DNA of 64,000 nt, from positions 1-64,000 of the forward strand of contig NZ_CAKMMG010000003.1 in NCBI RefSeq assembly GCF_927798115.1, read 5' to 3'. Below are positions 43,312-51,520 of this stretch, in pieces. The translations under genes were made by a program, and so were the position numbers. This DNA comes from Paenibacillus auburnensis (GTDB lineage: Bacteria; Bacillota; Bacilli; Paenibacillales; Paenibacillaceae). The stretch's first letter is position 1. Each line of letters starts with the position of its first letter. The notes beneath the pieces were generated by a model. The model was not told the DNA's origin, did no database searches, and saw only the letters and a program-made list of their open reading frames with translations.

Positions 43312-44175
43312 TCAAATCATATCCAGCGGAACCCTCCAGGCCGGCTGCGGGAATGCCTCATCCAGCATCCACAACTCATCATCGCTCAGCCTGATCTGTG
43401 CTGCCGCCGCATTCTCGGCGACATGCTGGCGGGAAGCCGCCTTGGGGATGGCAATGACATCGCCGTCACGGATGCTCCAGGCTAACATGATCTGCAGCGG
43501 GGTTACGCCGTGCTTCAAAGCGATATCTTGAACAGTCTCGTTCTCGGTAAGCCCTTTACGCAGGCTGCCCGCCTGTGCTAATGGGGAATAGGCCATTACG
43601 GGAATCTTATGGCTTCTTTCCCAGGCCAGCAGTTCATGTTCAATACCGCGTGAACCCAGATGATAGAGTACCTGATTCACAGCACAGTGCTCCCCGCCGG
43701 GAATCCTGAGCAGCTCTTTCATATCCTCCGTATCCAGGTTGGATACGCCCCAGCGTTTAATTTTGCCGGCAGCTACCAGGGCCTCCATGCCTTCAACGGT
43801 TTCTTCCAGGGGGACATTGCCCCGCCAGTGCAGCAGATACAGATCCAGATGATCAGTCCCCAGACGTTTCAGGCTGTCTTCGCAGCTGCGGACAAGCGGC
43901 CCTTGTCCGGCATTATACGGATACACCTTGGAGACCAGAAAAACATCATCACGGATCCCGCGGATGGCTTCACCGACCAGCTCTTCGGAACGTCCGTCCC
44001 CGTACATTTCAGCGGTATCGATCAGGTTCATGCCAAGTTCCACTCCTAGGCGCAGAGCTGCGATTTCCTCGGCACGGTTCGCCGCATCCTCGCCCATAAA
44101 CCAGGTGCCCTGTCCGATTCTCGGGACAGAAGCGCCGTCCTGCAGCTTAATCCGGTTGTGAGTGCTATTATTCAT
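43312..44175 (-). CDS. Aldo/keto reductase
   Basis: This 287-residue protein is an NADPH-dependent aldo/keto reductase with a TIM-barrel fold. The catalytic tetrad parts are visible: DTAEMYGDG near residue 49 (Asp, Tyr), VSKVYP near 80 (Lys), LYLLHWRG near 112 (His). The coenzyme segment IPKAASRQHVAENA is near 245. I set the start at 44175 because AAGGAG lies upstream and the longer frame has no family match. The physiological substrate is unknown. It is a single gene between the ger operon and the SMR pair. Confidence 0.93.
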   Translation of the reverse strand: MNNSTHNRIKLQDGASVPRIGQGTWFMGEDAANRAEEIAALRLGVELGMNLIDTAEMYGDGRSEELVGEAIRGIRDDVFLVSKVYPYNAGQGPLVRSCEDSLKRLGTDHLDLYLLHWRGNVPLEETVEGMEALVAAGKIKRWGVSNLDTEDMKELLRIPGGEHCAVNQVLYHLGSRGIEHELLAWERSHKIPVMAYSPLAQAGSLRKGLTENETVQDIALKHGVTPLQIMLAWSIRDGDVIAIPKAASRQHVAENAAAAQIRLSDDELWMLDEAFPQPAWRVPLDMI

Positions 44176-44286
44176 ATGAGAAGTCTCCTTAACGAATGGA
44201 TTGGATTGTATACTTAATATACTTACCATGTTGTCTCGTTCGAAACATCGTACAGGTGTCCAAATCTTTAACATCTTCCCATGATC

Positions 44287-44601
44287 TCAGGCAACCAGTT
44301 TCAATCCTATCGCAGCACCGAGAATCATCACAATGCAGAGTATCCGCCGCATCTCCCGGGATTCGCCATAGAATAACATGCCAAGGACTGCTCCGCCGGA
44401 AGCACCAATCCCGGTCCATATGGCATAAGCCGTGCCCATCGGCAACGTCCGCATGGCCAGCGACAGCAGCACAAAGCTGGCACCGAATCCTAATATCAGC
44501 AGGGAGAGTGTCCGCCAGCTGCGGTGTGTTTGCAGCTTCGCCATCATCCCCACCCCGATCATTTCGCTGAGTCCCGCACCAATCAGCATCAGCCAGTCCA
44601 T
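44287..44601 (-). CDS. SMR family exporter, second subunit of the pair
   Basis: This 104-residue protein has the four helices of the small multidrug resistance family, with a membrane Glu near residue 13 ([10 protein letters not shown]). The [18 protein letters not shown] segment is the family signature at helix 3. It starts directly at the stop codon of the first SMR gene, behind GGAGGTGTCC. Paired SMR genes form heterodimers (YkkC/YkkD, Gdx). The guanidine-I riboswitch upstream argues strongly for guanidinium export. Confidence 0.92.
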   Translation of the reverse strand: MDWLMLIGAGLSEMIGVGMMAKLQTHRSWRTLSLLILGFGASFVLLSLAMRTLPMGTAYAIWTGIGASGGAVLGMLFYGESREMRRILCIVMILGAAIGLKLVA

Positions 44602-44958
44602 TTAGGACACCTCCTTGATCTGTTCTTTCGTCCCGTCACTGGTAGTCAGCTTTAATCCGATAACCCCGGCCAGCAGAAGGAGTATCAGTACCACCTTCAG
44701 CGTACGAAATGGCTCCCCGAACCAGAGCATATCCGCCAGCACAGTTCCGGTGGTGCCGAGCCCGACAAATACAGCATAAACCGTACCCGCTGGCAGAGTC
44801 CTGCTGGCAGAGATCAGAACATAAAAACTTATGAGGATAGCCAGCACTGTAATCCCCCATTCCCACGGCGCGGATGCATGCTTCAGCCCGATCACCCATG
44901 CGACCTCAAAGCAGGCAGCGCCTGCGATTTGTAGCCATGCCTTACTGCTCTTGCTCAT
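44602..44958 (-). CDS. SMR family exporter, first subunit of the pair
   Basis: This 118-residue protein is the first gene under the guanidine riboswitch. It has four helices, the membrane Glu in the sequence ACFEVAWVIGLKHA near residue 16, and the LPAGTVYAVFVGLGTTGTVL signature near residue 54. It is of YkkC/Gdx type. I prefer the ATG at 44958, eight bases after GGAGG; a GTG one codon earlier is also possible. With the next gene it should form a heterodimeric proton-coupled guanidinium exporter in the cell membrane. Confidence 0.92.
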   Translation of the reverse strand: MSKSSKAWLQIAGAACFEVAWVIGLKHASAPWEWGITVLAILISFYVLISASRTLPAGTVYAVFVGLGTTGTVLADMLWFGEPFRTLKVVLILLLLAGVIGLKLTTSDGTKEQIKEVS

Positions 44959-45009
44959 CACTTTCTCCTCCTCTCCCTTGAATTCTTAATCTTAGCCTCC
45001 TGCGCCAAT

Positions 45010-45150
45010 AAAATAAGCCCGGGAGGCCATCGTCATCATTGACGATACCTCCCGGGCTTTTGTCCCTCCGTGTAGACACGGAGCATCTGGCATCCGTGCG
45101 TTTTCCCTCGGACCAGACCGGCTATATCCCGCCGCGGAACCCTAGAAAAC
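45010..45150 (-). ncRNA. Guanidine-I (ykkC) riboswitch with intrinsic terminator
   Basis: Read on the minus strand, the leader of the SMR pair holds the conserved words of the ykkC class I aptamer in order: CTAGGGTTCCG (from 45145), CTGGTCCGAGGGAAAACGCA, then ACGGAGGGACAAAAGCCCGG. The aptamer end CCCGGGAGG also forms the left arm of a strong terminator, AAGCCCGGGAGG with GGCCTCCCGGGCTT followed by a T-rich run (45009-45060). This layout fits an ON switch: guanidinium binding holds the arm and prevents termination, so the exporters are made. Family assignment is from memory of the consensus (Rfam RF00442). Confidence 0.92.
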
Positions 45151-45197
45151 CAAACCTGATTAAGTTACATCGTATGTTAGCAAATTACTGTGCAGAA

Positions 45198-45214
45198 AGC
45201 AACCCTTAGTTGCT
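45198..45214 (-). terminator. Short hairpin over the GH42 stop codon
   Basis: AGCAAC-TAAGG-GTTGCT on the minus strand forms a hairpin with the GH42 stop codon in its loop, followed by TTTCT. It may be a compact terminator; the short stem makes this uncertain. Confidence 0.4.
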
Positions 45215-47221
45215 TCCAGCCTCCAGCATAATCCTTACCCCCCAGGCCTCCAGCTCAACCTGCTCTCCGGACTGGATCTCTTTGCCGGACAACAATTCCG
45301 CGGCCACACCATGCGGATATACGAATGACTGCGGGGTATCGCTGTAATTGAAATAATAGCGGATGGTCTGGTTGTGCGGGTTCACACCTTTTTTGACGAT
45401 CAGCGGAAATGCCAGCTCCTGTTCAGCCCCCCATAATCCGGATTCCTGGAGTACATTCTTTAGAATACTGCTGAGTAGCTCACTGCCGGTCATGCAGCCG
45501 ATATAAGTCGCCGTCCCGCTGCCGTAGCGGTTCCGGGTAACAGCGGCATATTCCCCCCAGTGCGGATGATCGTAATGCAGCAGGACCTCTGCGTCCTCCG
45601 CTGTAATCAGCTCCATCCAGGTCTTCGCACCGCTGTCGTCAGCAGCAACGCGGATTTCCGGATGCCCGCTGCGCAGCCGGACCTCATGCGGGGTGACAAA
45701 CATACTGTAGCCGATCCCGCAGGCTTCGCTGATAATACCCGGCTGCACCGAGGTACGCACCTTGATGGTATCGTCTGCAAAGCCGCTTTTGAAGGAATAG
45801 ACGGCATGTCCGCCCTGCTGCACATACTCGTTCAGACGCTCCAGCGCCTCATCCGGCGCGGCATACAGTGCCGGCACAACGATCAGACTGTAGCGCGAGA
45901 GCTCTGTGCAGGAAGGCTGAATGAAGTCGCATTCGATATTCATGCGGTACAAGGCGTCATACAGCCAGCGCACGACATCGTTGTACGTGTTGCCATCCGG
46001 CAGCTTGAACCATTCCAGCGCCGTCAGCGCTTCGTTGCTGACCATCACCGCAACCTTGTTGTCCTTGCGCAGGTTCACCAGCGGCTCACTTAACCGGGCA
46101 AAATCATGGCCGATCGTCTTCGCTTCGTTATACACCGGGTTCGGCTGGAAATCATGGCTGAGCAGCCCTTTCCAATACGTCTCTATGGAGTTGTGGATGG
46201 AATGCCAATGCCAATAGGCGACCATGTTCGCTCCGGAGGCCAGATGGCTGAACGCCTGCAGCCGCAGCTGCCCCGGATATGGCGTCCAATTCGGGAAAGC
46301 CTGCGCCTGCGTTTCCAGCACCAGATAATTGCTGCGCTTCAGGGACCGCGTCATATCCCCGCCGAAGGCGATTTCCGTCCCGGTCAGCTCATGCTGCGAA
46401 GGATGGTAGATATCAACCCCGGCGATATCAAAAGCTTCCGCCGCGGCAAAGTGATCTACCGACGGCTGCACGCCAAACGAATGCCCGCGCCACTCAAAAT
46501 CAAAGTTCTGCGTCACAAACTGCCCGGGCTGCTTGTATTCGTTCACCAGCGATACCTGCCAGGCGAGAAAATCCGTCACAAGTCCGCGCTGGAAGCGGGC
46601 AAATTCCGCGCCCAGGCTGCCGTTGATCGTTCCGACCACCGAGGGGAAGTCCTCCCAGGCATTGATCCGGTTGCTCCAGTAATCCAGCCCGAATCTTTCG
46701 TTGATTACGTCCAGCGTGCCGAATTTCTCGCGCATATATTTTACGAACTGCAGCTGAACATTGTCTCCGGCCGTTCCGTAATACTTCGTCTCGTTGTCGG
46801 TCTGGTAGCCGATCACCGCCGGATGCTTGCATACCCGGCTGATCAGCTTGCGGATAATTCGCTCGGAATGGAACAGGTAGGCCGGACTTGTGATGTCCAT
46901 AATCTGCCGTGCGCCGTATTTGCCGGGGCCGTCTGCCGTTACCGCAAGCACCTCCGGATGCTCCTTCACGAGCCACGTAGGCACGGCATAGGTCGGTGTC
47001 CCGACAATAACACCGATTCCAGCAGCGTGCATGGCATCCAGCACACGGTCCACAGAGGCGAAGTCGAAGACCCCGTTTTGCGGCTCATGTGTACTCCAGG
47101 TGGATTCCGCGATCCGGACAGTGTTGATGCCGGCCGCTTTCATCATGGCAATATCTTCATCTAATCTCTCATAGGGCATATACTCGTCGTAATAAGCGAC
47201 TCCGTAGCGTAACTGATTCAT
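45206..47221 (-). CDS. GH42 beta-galactosidase
   Basis: This 671-residue intracellular GH42 beta-galactosidase begins RYGVAYYDEYMPYERLDEDI, typical of the family. The acid/base Glu is in VIGYQTDNETKYYG near residue 144 and the nucleophile in YLVLETQAQAFPNW near residue 300. A trimerisation domain and a C-terminal beta domain follow. GH42 enzymes release galactose, or in some cases arabinose, from plant-derived oligosaccharides. It is the last gene after a binding protein and two permeases, so the transported sugar is probably a galactoside. GGAGAGG is the nearest ribosome binding site. Confidence 0.94.
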   Translation of the reverse strand: MNQLRYGVAYYDEYMPYERLDEDIAMMKAAGINTVRIAESTWSTHEPQNGVFDFASVDRVLDAMHAAGIGVIVGTPTYAVPTWLVKEHPEVLAVTADGPGKYGARQIMDITSPAYLFHSERIIRKLISRVCKHPAVIGYQTDNETKYYGTAGDNVQLQFVKYMREKFGTLDVINERFGLDYWSNRINAWEDFPSVVGTINGSLGAEFARFQRGLVTDFLAWQVSLVNEYKQPGQFVTQNFDFEWRGHSFGVQPSVDHFAAAEAFDIAGVDIYHPSQHELTGTEIAFGGDMTRSLKRSNYLVLETQAQAFPNWTPYPGQLRLQAFSHLASGANMVAYWHWHSIHNSIETYWKGLLSHDFQPNPVYNEAKTIGHDFARLSEPLVNLRKDNKVAVMVSNEALTALEWFKLPDGNTYNDVVRWLYDALYRMNIECDFIQPSCTELSRYSLIVVPALYAAPDEALERLNEYVQQGGHAVYSFKSGFADDTIKVRTSVQPGIISEACGIGYSMFVTPHEVRLRSGHPEIRVAADDSGAKTWMELITAEDAEVLLHYDHPHWGEYAAVTRNRYGSGTATYIGCMTGSELLSSILKNVLQESGLWGAEQELAFPLIVKKGVNPHNQTIRYYFNYSDTPQSFVYPHGVAAELLSGKEIQSGEQVELEAWGVRIMLEAGSN

Positions 47222-47242
47222 CTGTTTTCCAGTCCTCTCCCC

Positions 47243-48070
47243 TTAGCCTTTGATTGCCCCTTCGGCAATTCCCTGCATAATAAACTTCTGAAAGAATCCA
47301 TAGATAATAATAACAGGAAGCGCTGTCAATACCAAAGCCGCCAGAATGAGCGACCACTCCTTATTGTACTCTCCGAACAGCGTATTCGTAGATAAAATCA
47401 GCGTGTATTTAGTAGAGTCGGTAAGCATCAGGAGCGGCAGCAGGAAGTCATTCCAGATCCACAGGAAGTCGAGAATCGCAATCGTTACCGTAATCGGCAG
47501 TAGCAGCGGGAAAATAATCCGGAAGAACGTCTGGAATTCACCGCAGCCGTCAATCCGCGCCGCTTCCTCAAGCTCCCGGGGAATGGACTTCACAAAACCA
47601 TGGTACAGGAAAATCGCCATGTTCACCCCAAGACCGATATAGATCAGAGCCAGACCGTAGGTGCTGCCGCTGACATGCAGGCTCTTGGCCATCCGGGTCA
47701 GCGGGATCATGATGGAGTGGAACGGTACCAGCATCGAGGCGATGAATAGGGAGAAGATCGCCGCACTCAGCCTGCCGCCGGTCCGGGACAGCTTGTAGCC
47801 GGCCAGTGCTGCGCAGAAGATGATGCCTCCAATTCCGATGACAGAGACAATTACCGAATTGATCGTGCTGCCCAGCAGATTTATCTGCTTAAACGCGTGG
47901 GTATAGTTCTCGAAATGCAGCTTCGTCGGCAGCGCCGTGAAGGATGCGAACATTTCCCCTTGGGTTTTTAGCGAATTGATAATCGCCAGATAGATCGGAA
48001 AGAAAGAAATAATTGCACCGATGGTGAGGAACAAGGTAATGAACAACGAAGCACCTTTTCTAAGTCTCAT
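47243..48070 (-). CDS. Carbohydrate ABC transporter permease, MalG/GanQ type
   Basis: This 275-residue permease has six helices, the first at about residues 8-30 (SLFITLFLTIGAIISFFPIY). The coupling motif AARIDGCGEFQTFFRIIFPL near residue 175 is the EAA loop. It overlaps the upstream permease by four bases and precedes the GH42 gene by 21 bases, so the importer and the enzyme are made together. No ATPase gene is present; a shared MsmX-type ATPase is likely. Confidence 0.92.
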   Translation of the reverse strand: MRLRKGASLFITLFLTIGAIISFFPIYLAIINSLKTQGEMFASFTALPTKLHFENYTHAFKQINLLGSTINSVIVSVIGIGGIIFCAALAGYKLSRTGGRLSAAIFSLFIASMLVPFHSIMIPLTRMAKSLHVSGSTYGLALIYIGLGVNMAIFLYHGFVKSIPRELEEAARIDGCGEFQTFFRIIFPLLLPITVTIAILDFLWIWNDFLLPLLMLTDSTKYTLILSTNTLFGEYNKEWSLILAALVLTALPVIIIYGFFQKFIMQGIAEGAIKG

Positions 48071-48951
48071 GCCTCCACCTCTTTTCTCTTCATGACGCCA
48101 ATCTGGATAAAGGTAAAGAGCAAGATGAAGATGAACAGAATGACTGATTTGGCACTGGCATACCCGTAGCGGAAGTTGTTGGAGAATGCCTCTTCATAAA
48201 TATTCATCGTGATGACCTGCGTACTGCGTCCCGGACCGCCGCCGGTAAGCCCGTATACCACCTCGAACACCTTAAACGCCCCGTTCAGTGTCAGGAATAA
48301 GCAAATCGTAACCGCATGCGTAATCATCGGCAGGGTCACCTTGCGGAAGGTCTGGAACGGACTCGCTCCATCGATGACGGCAGCTTCCTTGAGACTTTGC
48401 GGCACGCCCTGCAGGGCGGCCAGATAGATGATCATCATATAGCCGACACCGTTCCACAGCGAGACAATAATGATCGAATAAAAGGAAACCTTGGGGTCGC
48501 CGATCCACAGCTGGTCGAGAAAGCTTATGGCGGTTTTTTCGGCAAGCTGCGGCAGTACCTGGGAGAACACGAACGTCCACATAAAAGCACTGATGATCGT
48601 ACTGATCATATTCGGCATGAAGAAGATCGTCCGGAAAAATCCCTTGGTTCGCGTTTTCGTTTCAATAAATACGGCAAGCACAAGGGCGAAGACATTTTGC
48701 AGCACAATCATGAACAGCACATATTTCAACGTGAACAGCAGCGAGTTTACAAAATCGGGATCTTCACGCAGCGCTTCAACGAAATTGCCGAGGCCGATAA
48801 ACGAATAATCGCGGTTCAGTCCGTTCCAGTCCGTAAAGCTGTAATACATACCGCCAATGGTAGGAATCAGCAGAAACAATGAGTAAATGATAAATGCGGG
48901 TGCGACAAAAGCAAGCAGTGAAACAACATGTTTATATCTGTTAACCGGCAC
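48067..48951 (-). CDS. Carbohydrate ABC transporter permease, MalF/GanP type
   Basis: This protein of about 294 residues has the MalF-type helix pattern (LLAFVAPAFIIYSLFLLIPT at the start) and the EAA loop AAVIDGASPFQTFRKVTLPM near residue 205. The open frame extends 27 codons further, but its beginning is unlike the family. I chose a GTG (GTG CCG GTT AAC) at 48951, behind AGGGGCGG; this is not certain. It pairs with the MalG-type gene and is second in the operon after the binding protein. Confidence 0.88.
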   Translation of the reverse strand: MPVNRYKHVVSLLAFVAPAFIIYSLFLLIPTIGGMYYSFTDWNGLNRDYSFIGLGNFVEALREDPDFVNSLLFTLKYVLFMIVLQNVFALVLAVFIETKTRTKGFFRTIFFMPNMISTIISAFMWTFVFSQVLPQLAEKTAISFLDQLWIGDPKVSFYSIIIVSLWNGVGYMMIIYLAALQGVPQSLKEAAVIDGASPFQTFRKVTLPMITHAVTICLFLTLNGAFKVFEVVYGLTGGGPGRSTQVITMNIYEEAFSNNFRYGYASAKSVILFIFILLFTFIQIGVMKRKEVEA

Positions 48952-49053
48952 AGGTTCCGCCCCTCTTCCTCTGTGATGTGCAAAGTAAATCAGGGATGGA
49001 GGAGAACAAGCAGCCCCGCCCTGTTCATCCATCCCTGTCCTGTAAATTTCAGC

Positions 49054-50355
49054 TTATTTATTTACTTTGTTGTAGGATTTCCACGCTTTGTCGAGCGCCT
49101 TGAGCACATCATCCTGCGTCATTTGTCCGGCGTAGTATGCCTGTAGCCCTTTCCCCACTTCATCCTTTACAGACTGCGGAATGGCCGGGTCCTGCACGGA
49201 CTTTCCTGCTTTTACATAAGACGTTGCTTCAGCAATCCATGGATACATTTCGTACGTATGCACAGTAGCTACCGGATTGAATTTCATTGCCTGGAACAGG
49301 GCGTTTGAATCCGTGTCATCCAGCACATAGTTCAGGAAATCCAGCGCAACTTCCTTGTTCTTGCTTGTAGGCGATACCGCCAATGAAGTCGAAGCGCTCA
49401 GATTGATCAGCGTCGCGTCAGCATTATCGTTAATCGGGAGCGGGGCTACACCAAAGTCCAGATCCGGGTTCGACTTCAGGATGGTTTCAGCATACCAAGG
49501 ACCCATCAGCCACATGGCGCCCTGGCCTGCAGCAAAGGCAGCCGCACCGTCGTCACCGCCAACCTCCGTGGCCTTCGCTGTACCGTTCTCGTTAATCAGA
49601 TCGAAGACATCAAAGATCGCCGACTTCATCTCAGTGAATGAGCCCTCATCCTTGTTCATCTTATCCACGAACTCCGCGTCCTCGGTCTTCATCATTCCCC
49701 CGACGGCCAGCGGCAGCACCAGCTGCGGAATCCAGGACTCTTTATAAGAGAGCACGAAAGGTGTCTCATTGTTAGCTTTCAGCTTCTCGGTAACTGCTTT
49801 TAGCTCTGTCAGCGTCGTTGGAGGCGTGAGCCCGTATTTGGCAAAGATGGTTTTATTGTAAAGGTAGCCCCAGGATAAGGTTTCCAGCGGAAGTGCTACT
49901 ACTTTACCGTCAGTGGTGGTTACTGAAGGCTTCACACTGTCCAGCAGCTTGCTGACAAACGGCTGACCAGACAAGTCTTCCAGATACCCTGCTTTATAAT
50001 AGGACGGAATCTCGTTCACGGCATGGAGGGCAAAAATATCCGGCGCATCGTTTGAGGCAAGGCGCGTTTTTAGGATCTGGGAGGCATTATCCGCCGTCGG
50101 CATCTCAAGCTGAACGGTAACGTCGATATTTTTCTCGGCCTTCTCTTTTTTGACGAACTGGGCAATGTAATTATCGTATTGTTCTTTAAAACGCGGCTGC
50201 GCGATGAACATCTTCAGAGTGACGCTTTTGGCAACACTGCTGCCTGTACCGGCATCGTTAGCTGCACCTGTATTATTAGTATTGTTGCTGCTGCAGCCGG
50301 CAAGCATAGTAGCGGTGAGCATTGTGCAGAGTACACCTTTGGTCATTTTGTTCAT
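49054..50355 (-). CDS. Extracellular sugar-binding lipoprotein
   Basis: This 433-residue family 1 solute-binding protein has a lipoprotein signal (MNKMTKGVLCTMLTATMLAG, then the Cys at residue 21) followed by a Ser/Asn/Gly-rich linker. The segment VALPLETLSWGYLYNKTIFA near residue 155 is characteristic. It delivers sugar to the two permeases downstream. GGGAGGTC lies before the ATG. Its promoter holds two cre-like sites in inverted arrangement. The two-component system upstream is the likely regulator of this operon. Confidence 0.93.
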   Translation of the reverse strand: MNKMTKGVLCTMLTATMLAGCSSNNTNNTGAANDAGTGSSVAKSVTLKMFIAQPRFKEQYDNYIAQFVKKEKAEKNIDVTVQLEMPTADNASQILKTRLASNDAPDIFALHAVNEIPSYYKAGYLEDLSGQPFVSKLLDSVKPSVTTTDGKVVALPLETLSWGYLYNKTIFAKYGLTPPTTLTELKAVTEKLKANNETPFVLSYKESWIPQLVLPLAVGGMMKTEDAEFVDKMNKDEGSFTEMKSAIFDVFDLINENGTAKATEVGGDDGAAAFAAGQGAMWLMGPWYAETILKSNPDLDFGVAPLPINDNADATLINLSASTSLAVSPTSKNKEVALDFLNYVLDDTDSNALFQAMKFNPVATVHTYEMYPWIAEATSYVKAGKSVQDPAIPQSVKDEVGKGLQAYYAGQMTQDDVLKALDKAWKSYNKVNK

Positions 50356-50385
50356 GCTGTAAGACCTCCCAATGTCTATGTTTTG

Positions 50386-50420
50386 TTTACGCTTTCATTG
50401 TATCTATTTTATGAAAGCGT
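50386..50420. promoter_or_regulatory. Two inverted cre-like sites upstream of the sugar-binding protein gene
   Basis: ACGCTTTCAT at 50389-50398 and ATGAAAGCGT at 50411-50420 form a perfect inverted repeat with a 12-base spacer. Each arm belongs to a CcpA-type site: ATGAAAGCGTAAACA (minus strand) has one mismatch to TGWAANCGNTNWCA, and TGAAAGCGTTTAAT has two. CcpA repression of the importer and GH42 operon is likely, by inference. Confidence 0.65.
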
Positions 50421-50434
50421 TTAATTGGACGGAA

Positions 50435-51520
50435 TTACCCTTTAGGATTGGACATTTTTAAACCGCTGCCCTGCTTTCTCATTTCACCCGGAGCGATGCC
50501 GTAATGCTTCTTGAATACCCGGTAAAAATAGCCCACATCCTCATATCCGGACAGCTCTGCCACCGTCTTGATCGGAATGCTCTCCTCCGCCAGCCACGCC
50601 TTCGCCTTCTCCATGCGCAGATGCAGGATATAGTCCGTGACATTGCAGCCATATTCCAGCTTAAAGACCTTGCTTAAATATTCCTTGCTGACAAAAAAAG
50701 CTCTCGCCAGCGCCTCCAGCGTCACTGCTTCGGCAAAATGGGCATCGATATACTGCCGGACCTCGTCCAGATTCAGCTTATTTTTGAACTTCCGCTGTCC
50801 GATCAGCTGCTCAAGCCCTGCCGTATATATTCCCTTGAGAAAAACGATCATGCTGCTCCCGGACTGCAGCACCTCCTGCGGAAGCTCCGCTGCCAGGCCG
50901 TTATCCTCCAGTCCGTTGCCGTGCATCAGCTCCTTCAGCAAAAGCAGCATCTCACCAGCCGCCTGCCGGAGGGCTCCCGGTTTGCCGATTCCTGCCTGTT
51001 CCAATTCCTTGCTGACTGCATCAAGAACGGAGCTTACCTCTTCGCAGTTCAGCTCGTTGAAATGTACCTTCATCAGCTGCTTATGCTGTGCCAGCGAGAA
51101 GGATACACCCAGGTCCAGAGCATAGTCCCCCGGTATACTGAATGCATCTTCCAGCTCCTTGACGCATTTGCCCAGCACAGCATTCAGTTCCGCCGGGTCG
51201 ATCGGCTTCAGCAGATAATCCATTGCCCCGTAACGGATTGCGCTCTGCGCATATTTGAAATCGTCATATCCGCTGATCACGATCACTTTGATCTCAGGGA
51301 ACCGTGCATGCAGCTCATTCATCAGCATTACGCCGTCCGTACCAGGCATGCGCATATCGGTAATAATAATCTGCGGTGTCAGCTCGCCTACAAGCCGCAG
51401 CGCCTCCTGGCCGTCCTCTGCTTCGCCGGCTATTTCCAGCCCAAGGGCCTCCCAGGCTCCGAACGTCCGCACAATATCACGGTTCCAGCCCTCATCATCC
51501 ACCAGCAGCACTTTATGCAT
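50435..51520 (-). CDS. Response regulator with AraC-type output (YesN-like)
   Basis: This 361-residue regulator has a receiver domain at residues 1-120, with the acidic pocket DDE at 8-10 and the phospho-acceptor Asp55 (ITDMRMPGTDG), Thr/Ser in VISGYDD and Lys in LLKPID. After a helical linker, a double AraC HTH fills the last 100 residues (AVTLEALARAFFVSKEYLSK and VAELSGYEDVGYFYRVFKKH). It overlaps the kinase gene by eight bases. Its target is probably the sugar-importer operon directly downstream. Confidence 0.94.
   Translation of the reverse strand: MHKVLLVDDEGWNRDIVRTFGAWEALGLEIAGEAEDGQEALRLVGELTPQIIITDMRMPGTDGVMLMNELHARFPEIKVIVISGYDDFKYAQSAIRYGAMDYLLKPIDPAELNAVLGKCVKELEDAFSIPGDYALDLGVSFSLAQHKQLMKVHFNELNCEEVSSVLDAVSKELEQAGIGKPGALRQAAGEMLLLLKELMHGNGLEDNGLAAELPQEVLQSGSSMIVFLKGIYTAGLEQLIGQRKFKNKLNLDEVRQYIDAHFAEAVTLEALARAFFVSKEYLSKVFKLEYGCNVTDYILHLRMEKAKAWLAEESIPIKTVAELSGYEDVGYFYRVFKKHYGIAPGEMRKQGSGLKMSNPKG

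Noticed and set aside
46106..47164. A 352-codon plus-strand frame opposite the GH42 gene
   Set aside because: It is the antisense of a clear GH42 enzyme; its length comes from high GC codon use, and it has no recognisable domain.
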